Assembly (NCBI GenBank): GCA_963745595.1
Contig: CAVUYB010000003.1
Span: forward strand, 1 to 64,000
Origin: DASZUK01 sp963745595
GTDB taxonomy: Bacteria > Actinomycetota > Acidimicrobiia > Acidimicrobiales > RAAP-2
Direction: 5' to 3'
DNA: 64,000 bases
A program made the translations under genes and the position numbers. Below the pieces are notes generated by a model. It had not been told where the DNA came from. It did no database searches and saw only the letters and a list, made by a program, of their open reading frames with translations. Shown in pieces: positions 18,945 through 26,020 of this stretch; within the stretch, counting starts at the first letter, position 1; each line of letters begins with the position of its first letter.

Positions 18945-18978
18945 CATCAAGGCATCAACTATTTTGATGCTATGATGC
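18944..18978. promoter_or_regulatory. vapBC operator and -10 element
   Basis: Two direct GCATCA half-sites (18944-18949, 18952-18957) face two inverted TGATGC half-sites (18965-18970, 18973-18978). All four are symmetric around position 18961 with an 8-base step. A near-consensus TATGAT -10 (18971-18976) lies in the last half-site and ends six bases before the vapB GTG. This fits two ribbon-helix-helix VapB dimers binding side by side and blocking their own promoter. Confidence 0.75.
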
Positions 18979-18982
18979 AGGG

Positions 18983-19240
18983 GTGCGGACGACGCTGACG
19001 CTGGACCCTGATACCGAAGCTTTGCTGCGCCGCCTGGAGCAGGAACGAGGCATGAGCCGGAAGGAAGCGGTCAACTACGCCATCCGGGCCGGGTTGGCCG
19101 GCGGGCGGGCGGGACGCCAGTCGTTCCGAACGCCGACGGTGTCGATGGGTGAGCCGGCCGTCCCACTGGACAAGGCCCTGCGCCTGGCCGGCGACATGGA
19201 GGACGAGCAGCTCCTCGACCGGCTGGCTGCCCGGAAGTAG
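18983..19240 (+). CDS. vapB: VapB-type antitoxin, ribbon-helix-helix
   Basis: This is an 85-residue predicted antitoxin. The N-terminus RTTLTLDPDTEALLRRL plus GMSRKEAVNYAIRAGL (about residues 1-41) is a short beta strand and two helices, the RHH DNA-binding fold. The C-terminal tail would wrap and inhibit VapC. The GTG start at 18983 lies six bases after TATGAT, so the mRNA is probably leaderless. vapC begins 6 bases after the stop. Confidence 0.85.
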   Translation: MRTTLTLDPDTEALLRRLEQERGMSRKEAVNYAIRAGLAGGRAGRQSFRTPTVSMGEPAVPLDKALRLAGDMEDEQLLDRLAARK

Positions 19241-19246
19241 CCGGCG

Positions 19247-19678
19247 ATGCAGGTGGTCGACGCCAACGTCCTGCTGTACGCGATCAACCAGGACACGGCC
19301 CATCACGACCGGGCCCGCGGCTGGTTGGACAGCGCGCTGAACGGCGAGGAGGCGGTCGGCTTCACCTGGGTGGTCCTGTTGGCCTTCCTGCGACTGGCCA
19401 CCCGTCCGGGACTGTTCCCCCGGCCGCTCGACGTCGCGACGGCGACGGCGACCGTCGAGCTATGGCTGGCCCAGCCACCGGCCGTCGTGCTCCAGCCGAC
19501 GCAACGGCACGGCGCCCTGCTCCGAAGCCTCCTGGAGGCGGTCGGGTCAGCCGGCAACCTCGTCAACGACGCCCACCTAGCTGCGCTGGCGGTCGAACAC
19601 GGCGGCCGCGTCGTCTCGTTCGACGCCGACTTCGCGCGGTTCCCGGGCGTCCGGTCCGAACTACCGGGCGCGGACTGA
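19247..19678 (+). CDS. vapC: VapC-type toxin, PIN-domain ribonuclease
   Basis: This 143-residue PIN protein is expected to cleave RNA (tRNA or rRNA in studied cases) when freed from VapB. Acidic residues for Mg2+ binding are visible at Asp5 (VVDANVLLY), Asp108 (LVNDAHLAALA) and Asp126 (SFDADFARFPG). The WVVLLAFLRLATRPGLF segment is typical of one PIN subgroup. It follows vapB by 6 bases. The stop abuts the convergent cold-shock-like gene with no gap. Confidence 0.88.
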   Translation: MQVVDANVLLYAINQDTAHHDRARGWLDSALNGEEAVGFTWVVLLAFLRLATRPGLFPRPLDVATATATVELWLAQPPAVVLQPTQRHGALLRSLLEAVGSAGNLVNDAHLAALAVEHGGRVVSFDADFARFPGVRSELPGAD

Positions 19679-19900
19679 TCAGACCGGGACGAGCCCTCGG
19701 GCCTCCAGCCGGCCGAGGTGGCCGGGGACGACGACGAACGTGACCCGGGTGCCGGGGTCGATCCGCCGGGAGCCGTCGGCGATGGCAGTGCAGTGGAACG
19801 GCAGTGCAGCCGCGCCGTCGTCGGCGACTTCGACGGTGCCGAGGCCGCGGTCGACGTCGAAGTCGGCGACGACGCCAACCACCGGTCGCCGGCCGACCAT
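19679..19900 (-). CDS. Cold-shock-domain-like small protein
   Basis: This 73-residue protein has a CSD-like layout: GVVADFDVDRGLGTVEV, then ALPFHCTAIADGSRRIDPGTRVTFVVVPG and a closing EARGL. The aromatic RNP motifs of classic CspA are replaced, so nucleic-acid binding is uncertain. The ATG overlaps the hisG stop (ATGA), so the two are probably co-translated. Similar divergent CSD proteins occur in Actinobacteria. Confidence 0.65.
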   Translation of the reverse strand: MVGRRPVVGVVADFDVDRGLGTVEVADDGAAALPFHCTAIADGSRRIDPGTRVTFVVVPGHLGRLEARGLVPV

Positions 19901-20778
19901 CAGTGGACGATCTTGGAGAGGGCGAGCTCCAGGATGTCGGTGGCGCCCTGGTCCTTCAGCGCCGGGATCAGCGTGTTGATGTCGGCCTTCGGGACGACGG
20001 TCTCGAGCGCGAACGCGCCGCCGCCGGACAGCTCGGAGACCGTCGGCGCCCGCAGGGCCGGCAGGACGCCAATCACCGCGTCGAGCTGGCCGGCCGGCAC
20101 GTTCAGCTTGACGAGCACCTTCTCGCGGGCCTCGAGCGTCCCCTGCAGCAGCGTCAGCAGCTGCTCCATGGCGTGGCGCTTCACCGGGTCGGCCGCCGCG
20201 TCCGGGTTGGCGATCAGCTCGGTGTGCGAGACGAGGAGGGTGTCGATGATGCGGAGGCCGGCCGCCCGCAGCGCCCGCCCGGTCTCGGTGATCTCGACGA
20301 CACAGTCCGCGATGTCGGGAACCTTCGCCTCCGTCGCGCCGTACGAGAGCGAGATCTCCGCGTCGACGCCGTGCTCGTCGAGCGCCCGACGGGTCAGCTC
20401 GGGGTACTCCGTACTCACCCGGACCCGCTGTCCGGCCAGGTCGGCGAGCGTCTTGAACGGCGAATCGTCGGCCACCGCCAGGACGACCCGGATCGGGTTG
20501 GCCGTCGCCTTCGAGTACTGGAGCTGGCCGAGCGAGACGACGTCGACGCCGCGCTCTTCGACCCAGTCCCGCCCGGTGATGCCGAGGTCGAAGAGGCCGC
20601 TGGCCACGTAGACCGGGATCTCCTGCGGACGCAGGATCCGGACCTCGTCGACCCGGGGGTCGGCGATCGACGCCCGGTAGTCGACGTTCGACGAACGCGC
20701 CACCGCCAGGTCGGCGGCGGCGAACAGTTCGAGGGTCGCCTTCTCCAGGGACCCCTTCGGCAGGACGAGCCTCAGCAT
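19900..20778 (-). CDS. hisG: ATP phosphoribosyltransferase (long form)
   Basis: This 292-residue enzyme starts histidine synthesis by joining ATP and PRPP. The N-terminal LVLPKGSLE and DLGITGRDWVEE segments are typical, and the C-terminal third (from about 215) is the ACT-like regulatory domain of the long, histidine-inhibited form. No hisE or other his genes accompany it here. It follows ribH by 16 bases, so the expression unit is the riboflavin operon. Confidence 0.95.
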   Translation of the reverse strand: MLRLVLPKGSLEKATLELFAAADLAVARSSNVDYRASIADPRVDEVRILRPQEIPVYVASGLFDLGITGRDWVEERGVDVVSLGQLQYSKATANPIRVVLAVADDSPFKTLADLAGQRVRVSTEYPELTRRALDEHGVDAEISLSYGATEAKVPDIADCVVEITETGRALRAAGLRIIDTLLVSHTELIANPDAAADPVKRHAMEQLLTLLQGTLEAREKVLVKLNVPAGQLDAVIGVLPALRAPTVSELSGGGAFALETVVPKADINTLIPALKDQGATDILELALSKIVH

Positions 20779-20794
20779 GGTCGGATCGGCATCG

Positions 20795-21325
20795 TCAGAT
20801 CATGACCGACTGGACGAGCCGGGTCGTCTCGACCGCGGTGATCGCCGCCTCGCGCCCCTTGTTCGACTCGTCCGGCTTCGACCGCTCGAGGGCCTGGTCG
20901 ACGGTGTCGGTCGTCAAGACGCCGAAGACGACCGGCCGGCCGGTGTCGAGCTGGACGCGCTGCAGGCCGGCCGCGCACTCACCGGCGACGAAGTCGTAGT
21001 GGCCCGTGTCGCCGCGGATGACCGCGCCGAGGCAGATCACCGCGTCGACCGCGTCGGTGGCGGCGAACGTCCGGGCGACGAGCGGCAGCTCGAACGCGCC
21101 GGCCGCCCACGCGACGGTCACGTCGTTGCGGTCGACGCCGCACTCGGCCAGCCCGTCGAGCGTCCCTTCGAGCAGCCGCCACGTGATGCCGCCGTTGAAG
21201 AGCGCGCAGGCGACCGCCACCCGGACGCCCTGGCCCTGGCGGTCGCCGCGCAGCACCGTGCCGACCCGGCCGCCGAGCCCGTCGATCGCCCCGTCCGGGA
21301 GACGGGTCTCGTCAGAGGACGTCAT
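20795..21325 (-). CDS. ribH: 6,7-dimethyl-8-ribityllumazine synthase
   Basis: This 176-residue enzyme makes the lumazine precursor of riboflavin. FNGGITWRLLEG, AWAAGAFELPLVA, CLGAVIRGDTGHYDFV (with the catalytic His) and FGVLTTDT are the family segments. The N-terminus is slightly extended. Its start lies 13 bases inside the end of ribBA, an overlap of 14 bases. Confidence 0.95.
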   Translation of the reverse strand: MTSSDETRLPDGAIDGLGGRVGTVLRGDRQGQGVRVAVACALFNGGITWRLLEGTLDGLAECGVDRNDVTVAWAAGAFELPLVARTFAATDAVDAVICLGAVIRGDTGHYDFVAGECAAGLQRVQLDTGRPVVFGVLTTDTVDQALERSKPDESNKGREAAITAVETTRLVQSVMI

Positions 21326-22532
21326 CGAGCCCGTCCAGGAGGTGGCCCATCCGCTCCCGCTTCGTCCGGAGGTACTCGATGTTCTCGGGGTTCGGCGACG
21401 GCGTGAGCGGGACGCGCTCGGTGATGTCGAGGCCGAAGCCCTCGAGCCCGCCGTACTTGACCGGGTTGTTCGTCAACAGCCGCATCGTCGTCACGCCGAG
21501 GTCGACGAGCATCTGGGCGCCGATGCCGTACTCCCGGCTGTCGACCGGCAGGCCCTGGTCGAGGTTGGCGTCGACGGTGTCGCGGCCCTCCTCCTGCAGC
21601 CGGTAGGCCCGGATCTTGTGACCGAGGCCGATCCCCCGGCCCTCGTGGCCGCGCAGGTAGACGAGGACGCCGCGGCCCTCCTCCTCGATCTGGGCCATCG
21701 CCGCGTGCAGCTGCGGCCCGCAGTCGCAGCGCAGCGAGCCGAAGACGTCGCCGGTCAGACACTCCGAGTGGACCCGGACGAGCACGTTCGGCTGGCCGGT
21801 GATGTCGCCCGTGACCAGCGCGAGGTGCTGTTCGCCGTCGAGCACCGACTCGTAGACGTACGCGGTGTGGTCGCCGACCGGCGTCGGGATCCGGGCCTCC
21901 GACACCCGGCGGATCAGCCTCTCCGTCCGGCGCCGGTAGCGGATGATGTCGGCGATCGAGATCAGGTGCAGCCCGTGCCGCTCGGCGAACGCCTCGAGGT
22001 CCGGCAGCCGGGCCATCTGTGACTTGTCCTCGGTGACGATCTCGCAGAGCACGCCGGCCGGGCTCAGCCCGGCCGCTCGGGCCAGGTCGACCGTCGCTTC
22101 GGTGTGGCCGGCCCGCTTGAGCACGCCACCCGGCCGGTAGCGGAGCGGGAAGATGTGGCCGGGCCGGGCGAGGTCGCCCGGTCGGGTCCGCGGGTCGATC
22201 AGCGCGGCGATCGTCGCCGCCCGGTCGGACGCGGAGATGCCGGTCGTCGTGCCCTTGCGGGCGTCGACGCTGACCGTGAACGCGGTCCGCTGGGCCTCCG
22301 TGTTCGCCGCGACCATGAGCGGCAGGTCGAGTTGGTCGGCCCGCTCCGGCAGCAGCGGCGCGCAGATCACGCCGGACGTGTGGGCGAGGAAGAAGGCGAT
22401 CGTCTCCGGCGTCGCCGCCTCCGCGGCCATCACGAGGTCGCCCTCGTTCTCCCGGTCCTCGTCGTCGACGACGACGACCATCTCGCCGCGGCCGATCGCC
22501 GCCACCGCGTCTTCCACCTCGGAGAACGGCAT
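21312..22532 (-). CDS. ribBA: Bifunctional 3,4-dihydroxy-2-butanone-4-phosphate synthase / GTP cyclohydrolase II
   Basis: This is a 406-residue fusion. The N-terminal half (about 1-200) is RibB with VVVDDEDRENEGDLV and the GHTEATVDLARAAG end. The C-terminal half is RibA with zinc cysteines in HSECLTGDVFGSLRCDCG and a REYGIGAQML segment. Together they start both branches of riboflavin synthesis. The ATG at 22532 overlaps the ribD stop (ATGA). A ribE gene, commonly found between ribD and ribBA, is absent. Confidence 0.96.
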   Translation of the reverse strand: MPFSEVEDAVAAIGRGEMVVVVDDEDRENEGDLVMAAEAATPETIAFFLAHTSGVICAPLLPERADQLDLPLMVAANTEAQRTAFTVSVDARKGTTTGISASDRAATIAALIDPRTRPGDLARPGHIFPLRYRPGGVLKRAGHTEATVDLARAAGLSPAGVLCEIVTEDKSQMARLPDLEAFAERHGLHLISIADIIRYRRRTERLIRRVSEARIPTPVGDHTAYVYESVLDGEQHLALVTGDITGQPNVLVRVHSECLTGDVFGSLRCDCGPQLHAAMAQIEEEGRGVLVYLRGHEGRGIGLGHKIRAYRLQEEGRDTVDANLDQGLPVDSREYGIGAQMLVDLGVTTMRLLTNNPVKYGGLEGFGLDITERVPLTPSPNPENIEYLRTKRERMGHLLDGLDDVL

Positions 22533-23524
22533 CAGGCGGCCAGCTCCAGTCGGAGATCGGCGCCCAGCTGGGCGACCGAGACCAGCGTGCCCCGCCACAG
22601 GTCGGCCATCGTCGGCGCGCCCGGCCCGGCGAATAGCGGCCGGCCGTCGTCGCCGCCGAACAGGGCCGGCGCGAGGTAGAGGACGTACCGGTCGACGAGG
22701 CCCTGGGCGTGGAAGTCGTGGGCCACCGCGGCGCCGCCTTCGACCAGCACCTGGAGGACCCCGCGCCGCCCCAGCTCGTCGAGCACCGTCCCGAGGTCGC
22801 CGGACAGCTCGACCGCCGGCCGGACTTTCGCCCCGTCCGGGACCGCACCGAGGACGACCCGCAGCGGCTGGCGCGCCGGCGGCGGGTCGACGCGGACGGT
22901 CAATGCCGGGTCGTCGGCTCGGACCGTCCCGGCACCGACGAGCACCGCGTCGGAGCGGGCGCGGAGCCGGTGGGCGTCCTCGCGGGCATCGTCACCGGTG
23001 ATCCACTGGCTCGACCCGTCCGGCGCGGCCGTCCGCCCGTCCATCGTCGCCGCCAGCTTGAGCACGACCCACGGCCGGCCGGTCCGCCGGTGCTTCAGGT
23101 ACGGCGCCAGCTGCTCGTCGACCTCGGCGGCGCCGATCCCGACGTCGACCGTGATCCCGGCCGCCCGCAGCCCGACGACGCCGCGGCCGGCGACGTTCGG
23201 GTCCGGGTCGAGCACGCCGACGACGACCCGGGCGACGCCGGCGGCGACGATCGCGTCGACGCACGGCGGCGTCCGGCCGACGTGGGCGCACGGCTCGAGC
23301 GTCGTGAACAGCGTCGCCCCCCTGGCCCCGTTCCCGGCCTGGCGGAGCGCGGCGACCTCGGCGTGTGCACCGCCCGGCGGCGCGGTCGCCCCTTCGAACC
23401 GTGTCCCGGCGGCCGTCACGACGACGGAGCCCACCCACGGGTTCGGCGCGGTCGTCCCGTGGACCGACCCGGCCAGCGCGACGGCCCGGGCCATGTGCGC
23501 CTCGTCCGTGTTGGCGTCAGCCAC
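22532..23524 (-). CDS. ribD: Bifunctional deaminase/reductase RibD
   Basis: This 330-residue protein performs the deamination and reduction steps of riboflavin synthesis. The deaminase zinc site is HAEVAAL plus PCAHVGRTPPC (about residues 54-92). The reductase half has KLAATMDGRTA and VGAGTVRADDP. The GTG at 23524 has a GGAAGGAG ribosome site eight bases upstream. It heads the rib operon, whose promoter is at 23548-23576. Confidence 0.95.
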   Translation of the reverse strand: MADANTDEAHMARAVALAGSVHGTTAPNPWVGSVVVTAAGTRFEGATAPPGGAHAEVAALRQAGNGARGATLFTTLEPCAHVGRTPPCVDAIVAAGVARVVVGVLDPDPNVAGRGVVGLRAAGITVDVGIGAAEVDEQLAPYLKHRRTGRPWVVLKLAATMDGRTAAPDGSSQWITGDDAREDAHRLRARSDAVLVGAGTVRADDPALTVRVDPPPARQPLRVVLGAVPDGAKVRPAVELSGDLGTVLDELGRRGVLQVLVEGGAAVAHDFHAQGLVDRYVLYLAPALFGGDDGRPLFAGPGAPTMADLWRGTLVSVAQLGADLRLELAA

Positions 23525-23547
23525 TTGCGCTCCTTCCCGACCCCCCA

Positions 23548-23576
23548 ATACTAGAACACGTTCCAGTTTTTGTCTA
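23548..23576 (-). promoter_or_regulatory. rib operon promoter with embedded palindrome
   Basis: On the minus strand TAGACA (23571-23576), a 17-base spacer and TAGTAT (23548-23553) form a good promoter. The palindrome CTAGAACACGTTCCAG (23551-23566) fills the spacer and fits the TnnAACnnGTTnnA pattern of KstR-type TetR regulators. The leader before ribD is under 20 bases, too short for an FMN riboswitch. Confidence 0.6.
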
Positions 23577-23607
23577 CAGCCGCTGGTCACGGTGGAGAAC
23601 GGAAAGC

Positions 23608-24294
23608 CTAGTGGTTCTTGACGGCCCGGCGAATGGCCTCGGTCGCCTCCCACGGCCGTTCCTGGCCGAAGATCGCCGACCCGGCGACGAAGACGTTCGC
23701 CCCGGCCGCGGCCGCCCGCGGCGCGGTCGCCTCGTCGATGCCCCCGTCGACCTCGACGTCGACCTGGCCGGCCAGGCCCCGCTCGACCAGCGCCCGTCGG
23801 ACCTGTCCGACCTTCGGCAGCACCTCCGCCATGAACGCCTGCCCGCCGAAGCCCGGGAAGACGGTCATGCAGAGCACCAGGTCGACCTGGTCGAGGAACG
23901 GCTCGACCGCGTCGAACGGCGTGTCCGGGTTCGCCGCCAGGCCGGCCCGCAAGCCGAGCGATCGCAACTGCGCCAGCAGCTCGCCGGTCCGGCCGACCTC
24001 GACGTGGACGGTGCAACCGTCCGCCCCGGCGTCCCGGAACGCCTCGAGGTAGTCACCCGGGTCCGTCATCATCAGGTGGCAGTCGAAGAACATCCCCGAG
24101 TGCTTCCGCAGCGACGCGACGACCGGCGGCCCGATCGTCAGGTTCGGCACGAAGTGGCCGTCCATGACGTCGACGTGCAGCCAGTCCGCGGCCGTCGCCA
24201 CCTCGCCGACCGCCTCGGCCAGGCCGCCGAAGTCCGCCGAGAGGACCGACGGCGCCATCTTCACCTCGCCGGGGACGCCGGGGTCGGGAGCCAC
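23608..24294 (-). CDS. rpe: Ribulose-phosphate 3-epimerase
   Basis: This 228-residue TIM-barrel enzyme interconverts ribulose 5-phosphate and xylulose 5-phosphate in the pentose-phosphate cycle. MAPSVLSADF, HVDVMDGHFVPN, HLMM, MTVFPGFGGQ and the EVDGGI segment with catalytic Asp are present. Ribulose 5-phosphate is also the RibB substrate, which fits the neighbouring rib genes. The GTG start at 24294 adds about 12 residues before MAPSVLS; the ATG at 24258 is an alternative. Confidence 0.95.
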   Translation of the reverse strand: MAPDPGVPGEVKMAPSVLSADFGGLAEAVGEVATAADWLHVDVMDGHFVPNLTIGPPVVASLRKHSGMFFDCHLMMTDPGDYLEAFRDAGADGCTVHVEVGRTGELLAQLRSLGLRAGLAANPDTPFDAVEPFLDQVDLVLCMTVFPGFGGQAFMAEVLPKVGQVRRALVERGLAGQVDVEVDGGIDEATAPRAAAAGANVFVAGSAIFGQERPWEATEAIRRAVKNH

Positions 24295-24310
24295 GACCCG
24301 AGCCTACGGT

Positions 24311-25087
24311 CTAACCGAAGCGCGCCCAGCCGAGGATGCGGCTGAACGCGTAGAAGTACGGCCGCTGCTCCCCCAGCTCGGCCAGCAAGCGTTGGCGGTA
24401 GCGGTCGACGAACGCGTCGTACGTCGGCCCATCGAGCCGCTCGCGGTACGGCGTGAGCAGCGTGCCGCGCACCCACTCGACGACCGCGCCGGTGTCGTCG
24501 AGCACGTGGCCGTAGACCTGGAGCCGGACGTGTTGTTCGGCCGCGCCGAGCTCGTAGACGATCTCGGCGTACGTGGACGGCGCGAGCACCGAGTCGCCCC
24601 GGTCCGGCGGCGCCCCGCCCGACGCCGCGAGCGCGGCCGCGAACGGCGCCTCCGCGGCCACCACCCGAGCCAGCCGGTGCGACGGGTGGTCGAAGTTCGC
24701 CGGGACCTGGAACGCCAACTGCCCGCCCGGCCGCAGACCGTCGCGCACCCGGGCGAGCAGGCCGCGATGGTCGTCGACCCACTGGAACGACGCGTTCGCG
24801 AAGACGACGTCGACCGGCGGGCCCGCCCACGCGGCCAGGTCGCCTTCGACGAACGACAGCCCCGGCACGTCGCCGGGCGCGTCGGCGAGCATCGCCGCCG
24901 ACGAGTCGACGCCGACCGTCGACGCCGCGCCGAGCGCCCGGTGCAGCTCGACCGTCCGCCGGCCTGTCCCGCAGCCGAGGTCGACGACCGACCCGCCCGG
25001 CACCGGCCCACAGCACGCGACGAGGTCGTCGAACGGTTGGCGACGCTCCGCCTCGAACCGCTGGTACTGCGCCGGGTCCCACGTCAT
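24311..25087 (-). CDS. Trans-aconitate methyltransferase-like SAM enzyme
   Basis: This 258-residue class I methyltransferase has motif I VVDLGCGTGR at about residues 34-43. The opening TWDPAQYQRFEAERRQPFDDL and the ANASFQWVDDH segment match trans-aconitate 2-methyltransferase (Tam), which methylates the aconitase by-product. Substrate assignment rests on family resemblance only. The ATG overlaps the fmt stop (ATGA). Confidence 0.85.
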   Translation of the reverse strand: MTWDPAQYQRFEAERRQPFDDLVACCGPVPGGSVVDLGCGTGRRTVELHRALGAASTVGVDSSAAMLADAPGDVPGLSFVEGDLAAWAGPPVDVVFANASFQWVDDHRGLLARVRDGLRPGGQLAFQVPANFDHPSHRLARVVAAEAPFAAALAASGGAPPDRGDSVLAPSTYAEIVYELGAAEQHVRLQVYGHVLDDTGAVVEWVRGTLLTPYRERLDGPTYDAFVDRYRQRLLAELGEQRPYFYAFSRILGWARFG

Positions 25088-25974
25088 CCGAGCCGCTCCC
25101 CGACGGCCGGGCGGACGCCCCGGAGCCAGTCGGCCGCGGCCATCGGACCCCTCCCCTCCGGCTGGACCTCCACCAACTGCACGCCGCCGTCGCCGGTCGC
25201 CACGACGTCGCCGTCGAGCGTCCCCGGCGGCCCGCCGGCGCCGGCCGTCACCGCCGCCCGCCGGACGCGGAGCCGGCGGTCCCGGAACGTCGTCCACGCC
25301 CGGCCCAGCCGGACGACCCGCCCCAGCTCGACCGCGGGCCGGTCCCACCGGAGCTCGAGCTCGGCCGGGTCGATCTTCGCCGCGTACGTCGGCTCCCCGA
25401 CCTGCGGCGTCGGCTCCGGGAGCGGTCCCGAGACGACGTCGACGAGCAACCGGCTGCCGATGTCGACCAGGCGCTCCCGGAGCGAGCCGAGATCGTCCGC
25501 GGCACCGATGGATGCCTCCTCACGGACGTAGACCGGACCCGTGTCGAGGCCCTCCTCGACCTTCATCACGCAGACCCCCGTCACGTCGTCGCCGGCAAGG
25601 ATCGCCCGCTCGACCGGCGCCGCTCCCCGCCAGCGCGGCAGCAGCGAGAAGTGCAGGTTGACCATCGGCACCGCCGCGAGGACGTCCACCGGGACGATCC
25701 GGCCGTACGCGACGACGACGCCGAGGTCGATCCCGGCCTCGAGCAGCGCCCGGTGGTCGTCGACGACGTCGATCCCGAGCGCGGTCGCCGCCGCCTTGAC
25801 CGGGCTCGGCGACGTCGCCGAACCCCTCCCTCGCCGCCGGTCCGGGCCGGTGACGACCACTGCGACGTTCTCGCCCGCCGCCACCAGCGCCTCCAGCGGC
25901 TGGACCGCCAGCGCGGGCGTCCCGAGGTACGCGAGTCGGCGGCCGATCGGCGGCCGGCGGTCGATCGAGGGCAC
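25084..25974 (-). CDS. fmt: Methionyl-tRNA formyltransferase
   Basis: This 296-residue enzyme formylates initiator Met-tRNA using 10-formyl-THF. The catalytic loop NLHFSLLPRWRGAAPVERAI with Asn/His and the following DDVTGVCVMKVEEGLDTG are intact; the C-terminal OB-like domain is present. The GTG start at 25974 gives a slightly longer N-terminus than usual and follows a TACGGT hexamer by six bases. def, encoding the matching deformylase, lies 1.2 kb away past the HNH gene. Confidence 0.95.
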   Translation of the reverse strand: MPSIDRRPPIGRRLAYLGTPALAVQPLEALVAAGENVAVVVTGPDRRRGRGSATSPSPVKAAATALGIDVVDDHRALLEAGIDLGVVVAYGRIVPVDVLAAVPMVNLHFSLLPRWRGAAPVERAILAGDDVTGVCVMKVEEGLDTGPVYVREEASIGAADDLGSLRERLVDIGSRLLVDVVSGPLPEPTPQVGEPTYAAKIDPAELELRWDRPAVELGRVVRLGRAWTTFRDRRLRVRRAAVTAGAGGPPGTLDGDVVATGDGGVQLVEVQPEGRGPMAAADWLRGVRPAVGERLG

Positions 25975-25980
25975 GCCGAC

Positions 25981-25986
25981 ACCGTA
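25981..25986 (-). promoter_or_regulatory. -10 element of fmt (leaderless)
   Basis: TACGGT on the minus strand ends six bases before the GTG of fmt. No ribosome site is present. The intergenic space to the divergent HNH gene is only 46 bases. Confidence 0.5.
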
Positions 25987-26020
25987 TGCCGCTGATACAG
26001 CTGTCCGGCACGATGGCGTC

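Noticed and set aside
19282..19400. Loss of a catalytic acid in VapC (Ala where some PIN proteins have Glu)
   Set aside because: The WVVLLAFLRLATRPG form with Ala is common in one PIN subgroup as far as I know, so I do not call it a dead toxin.
23551..23566. LexA/SOS box
   Set aside because: The actinobacterial SOS box has GAAC and GTTC four bases apart; here the arms are two bases apart, which suits KstR-type sites better.
23525..23607. FMN riboswitch before ribD
   Set aside because: The gap is 83 bases and the predicted leader under 20; there is no RFN-type conserved core.
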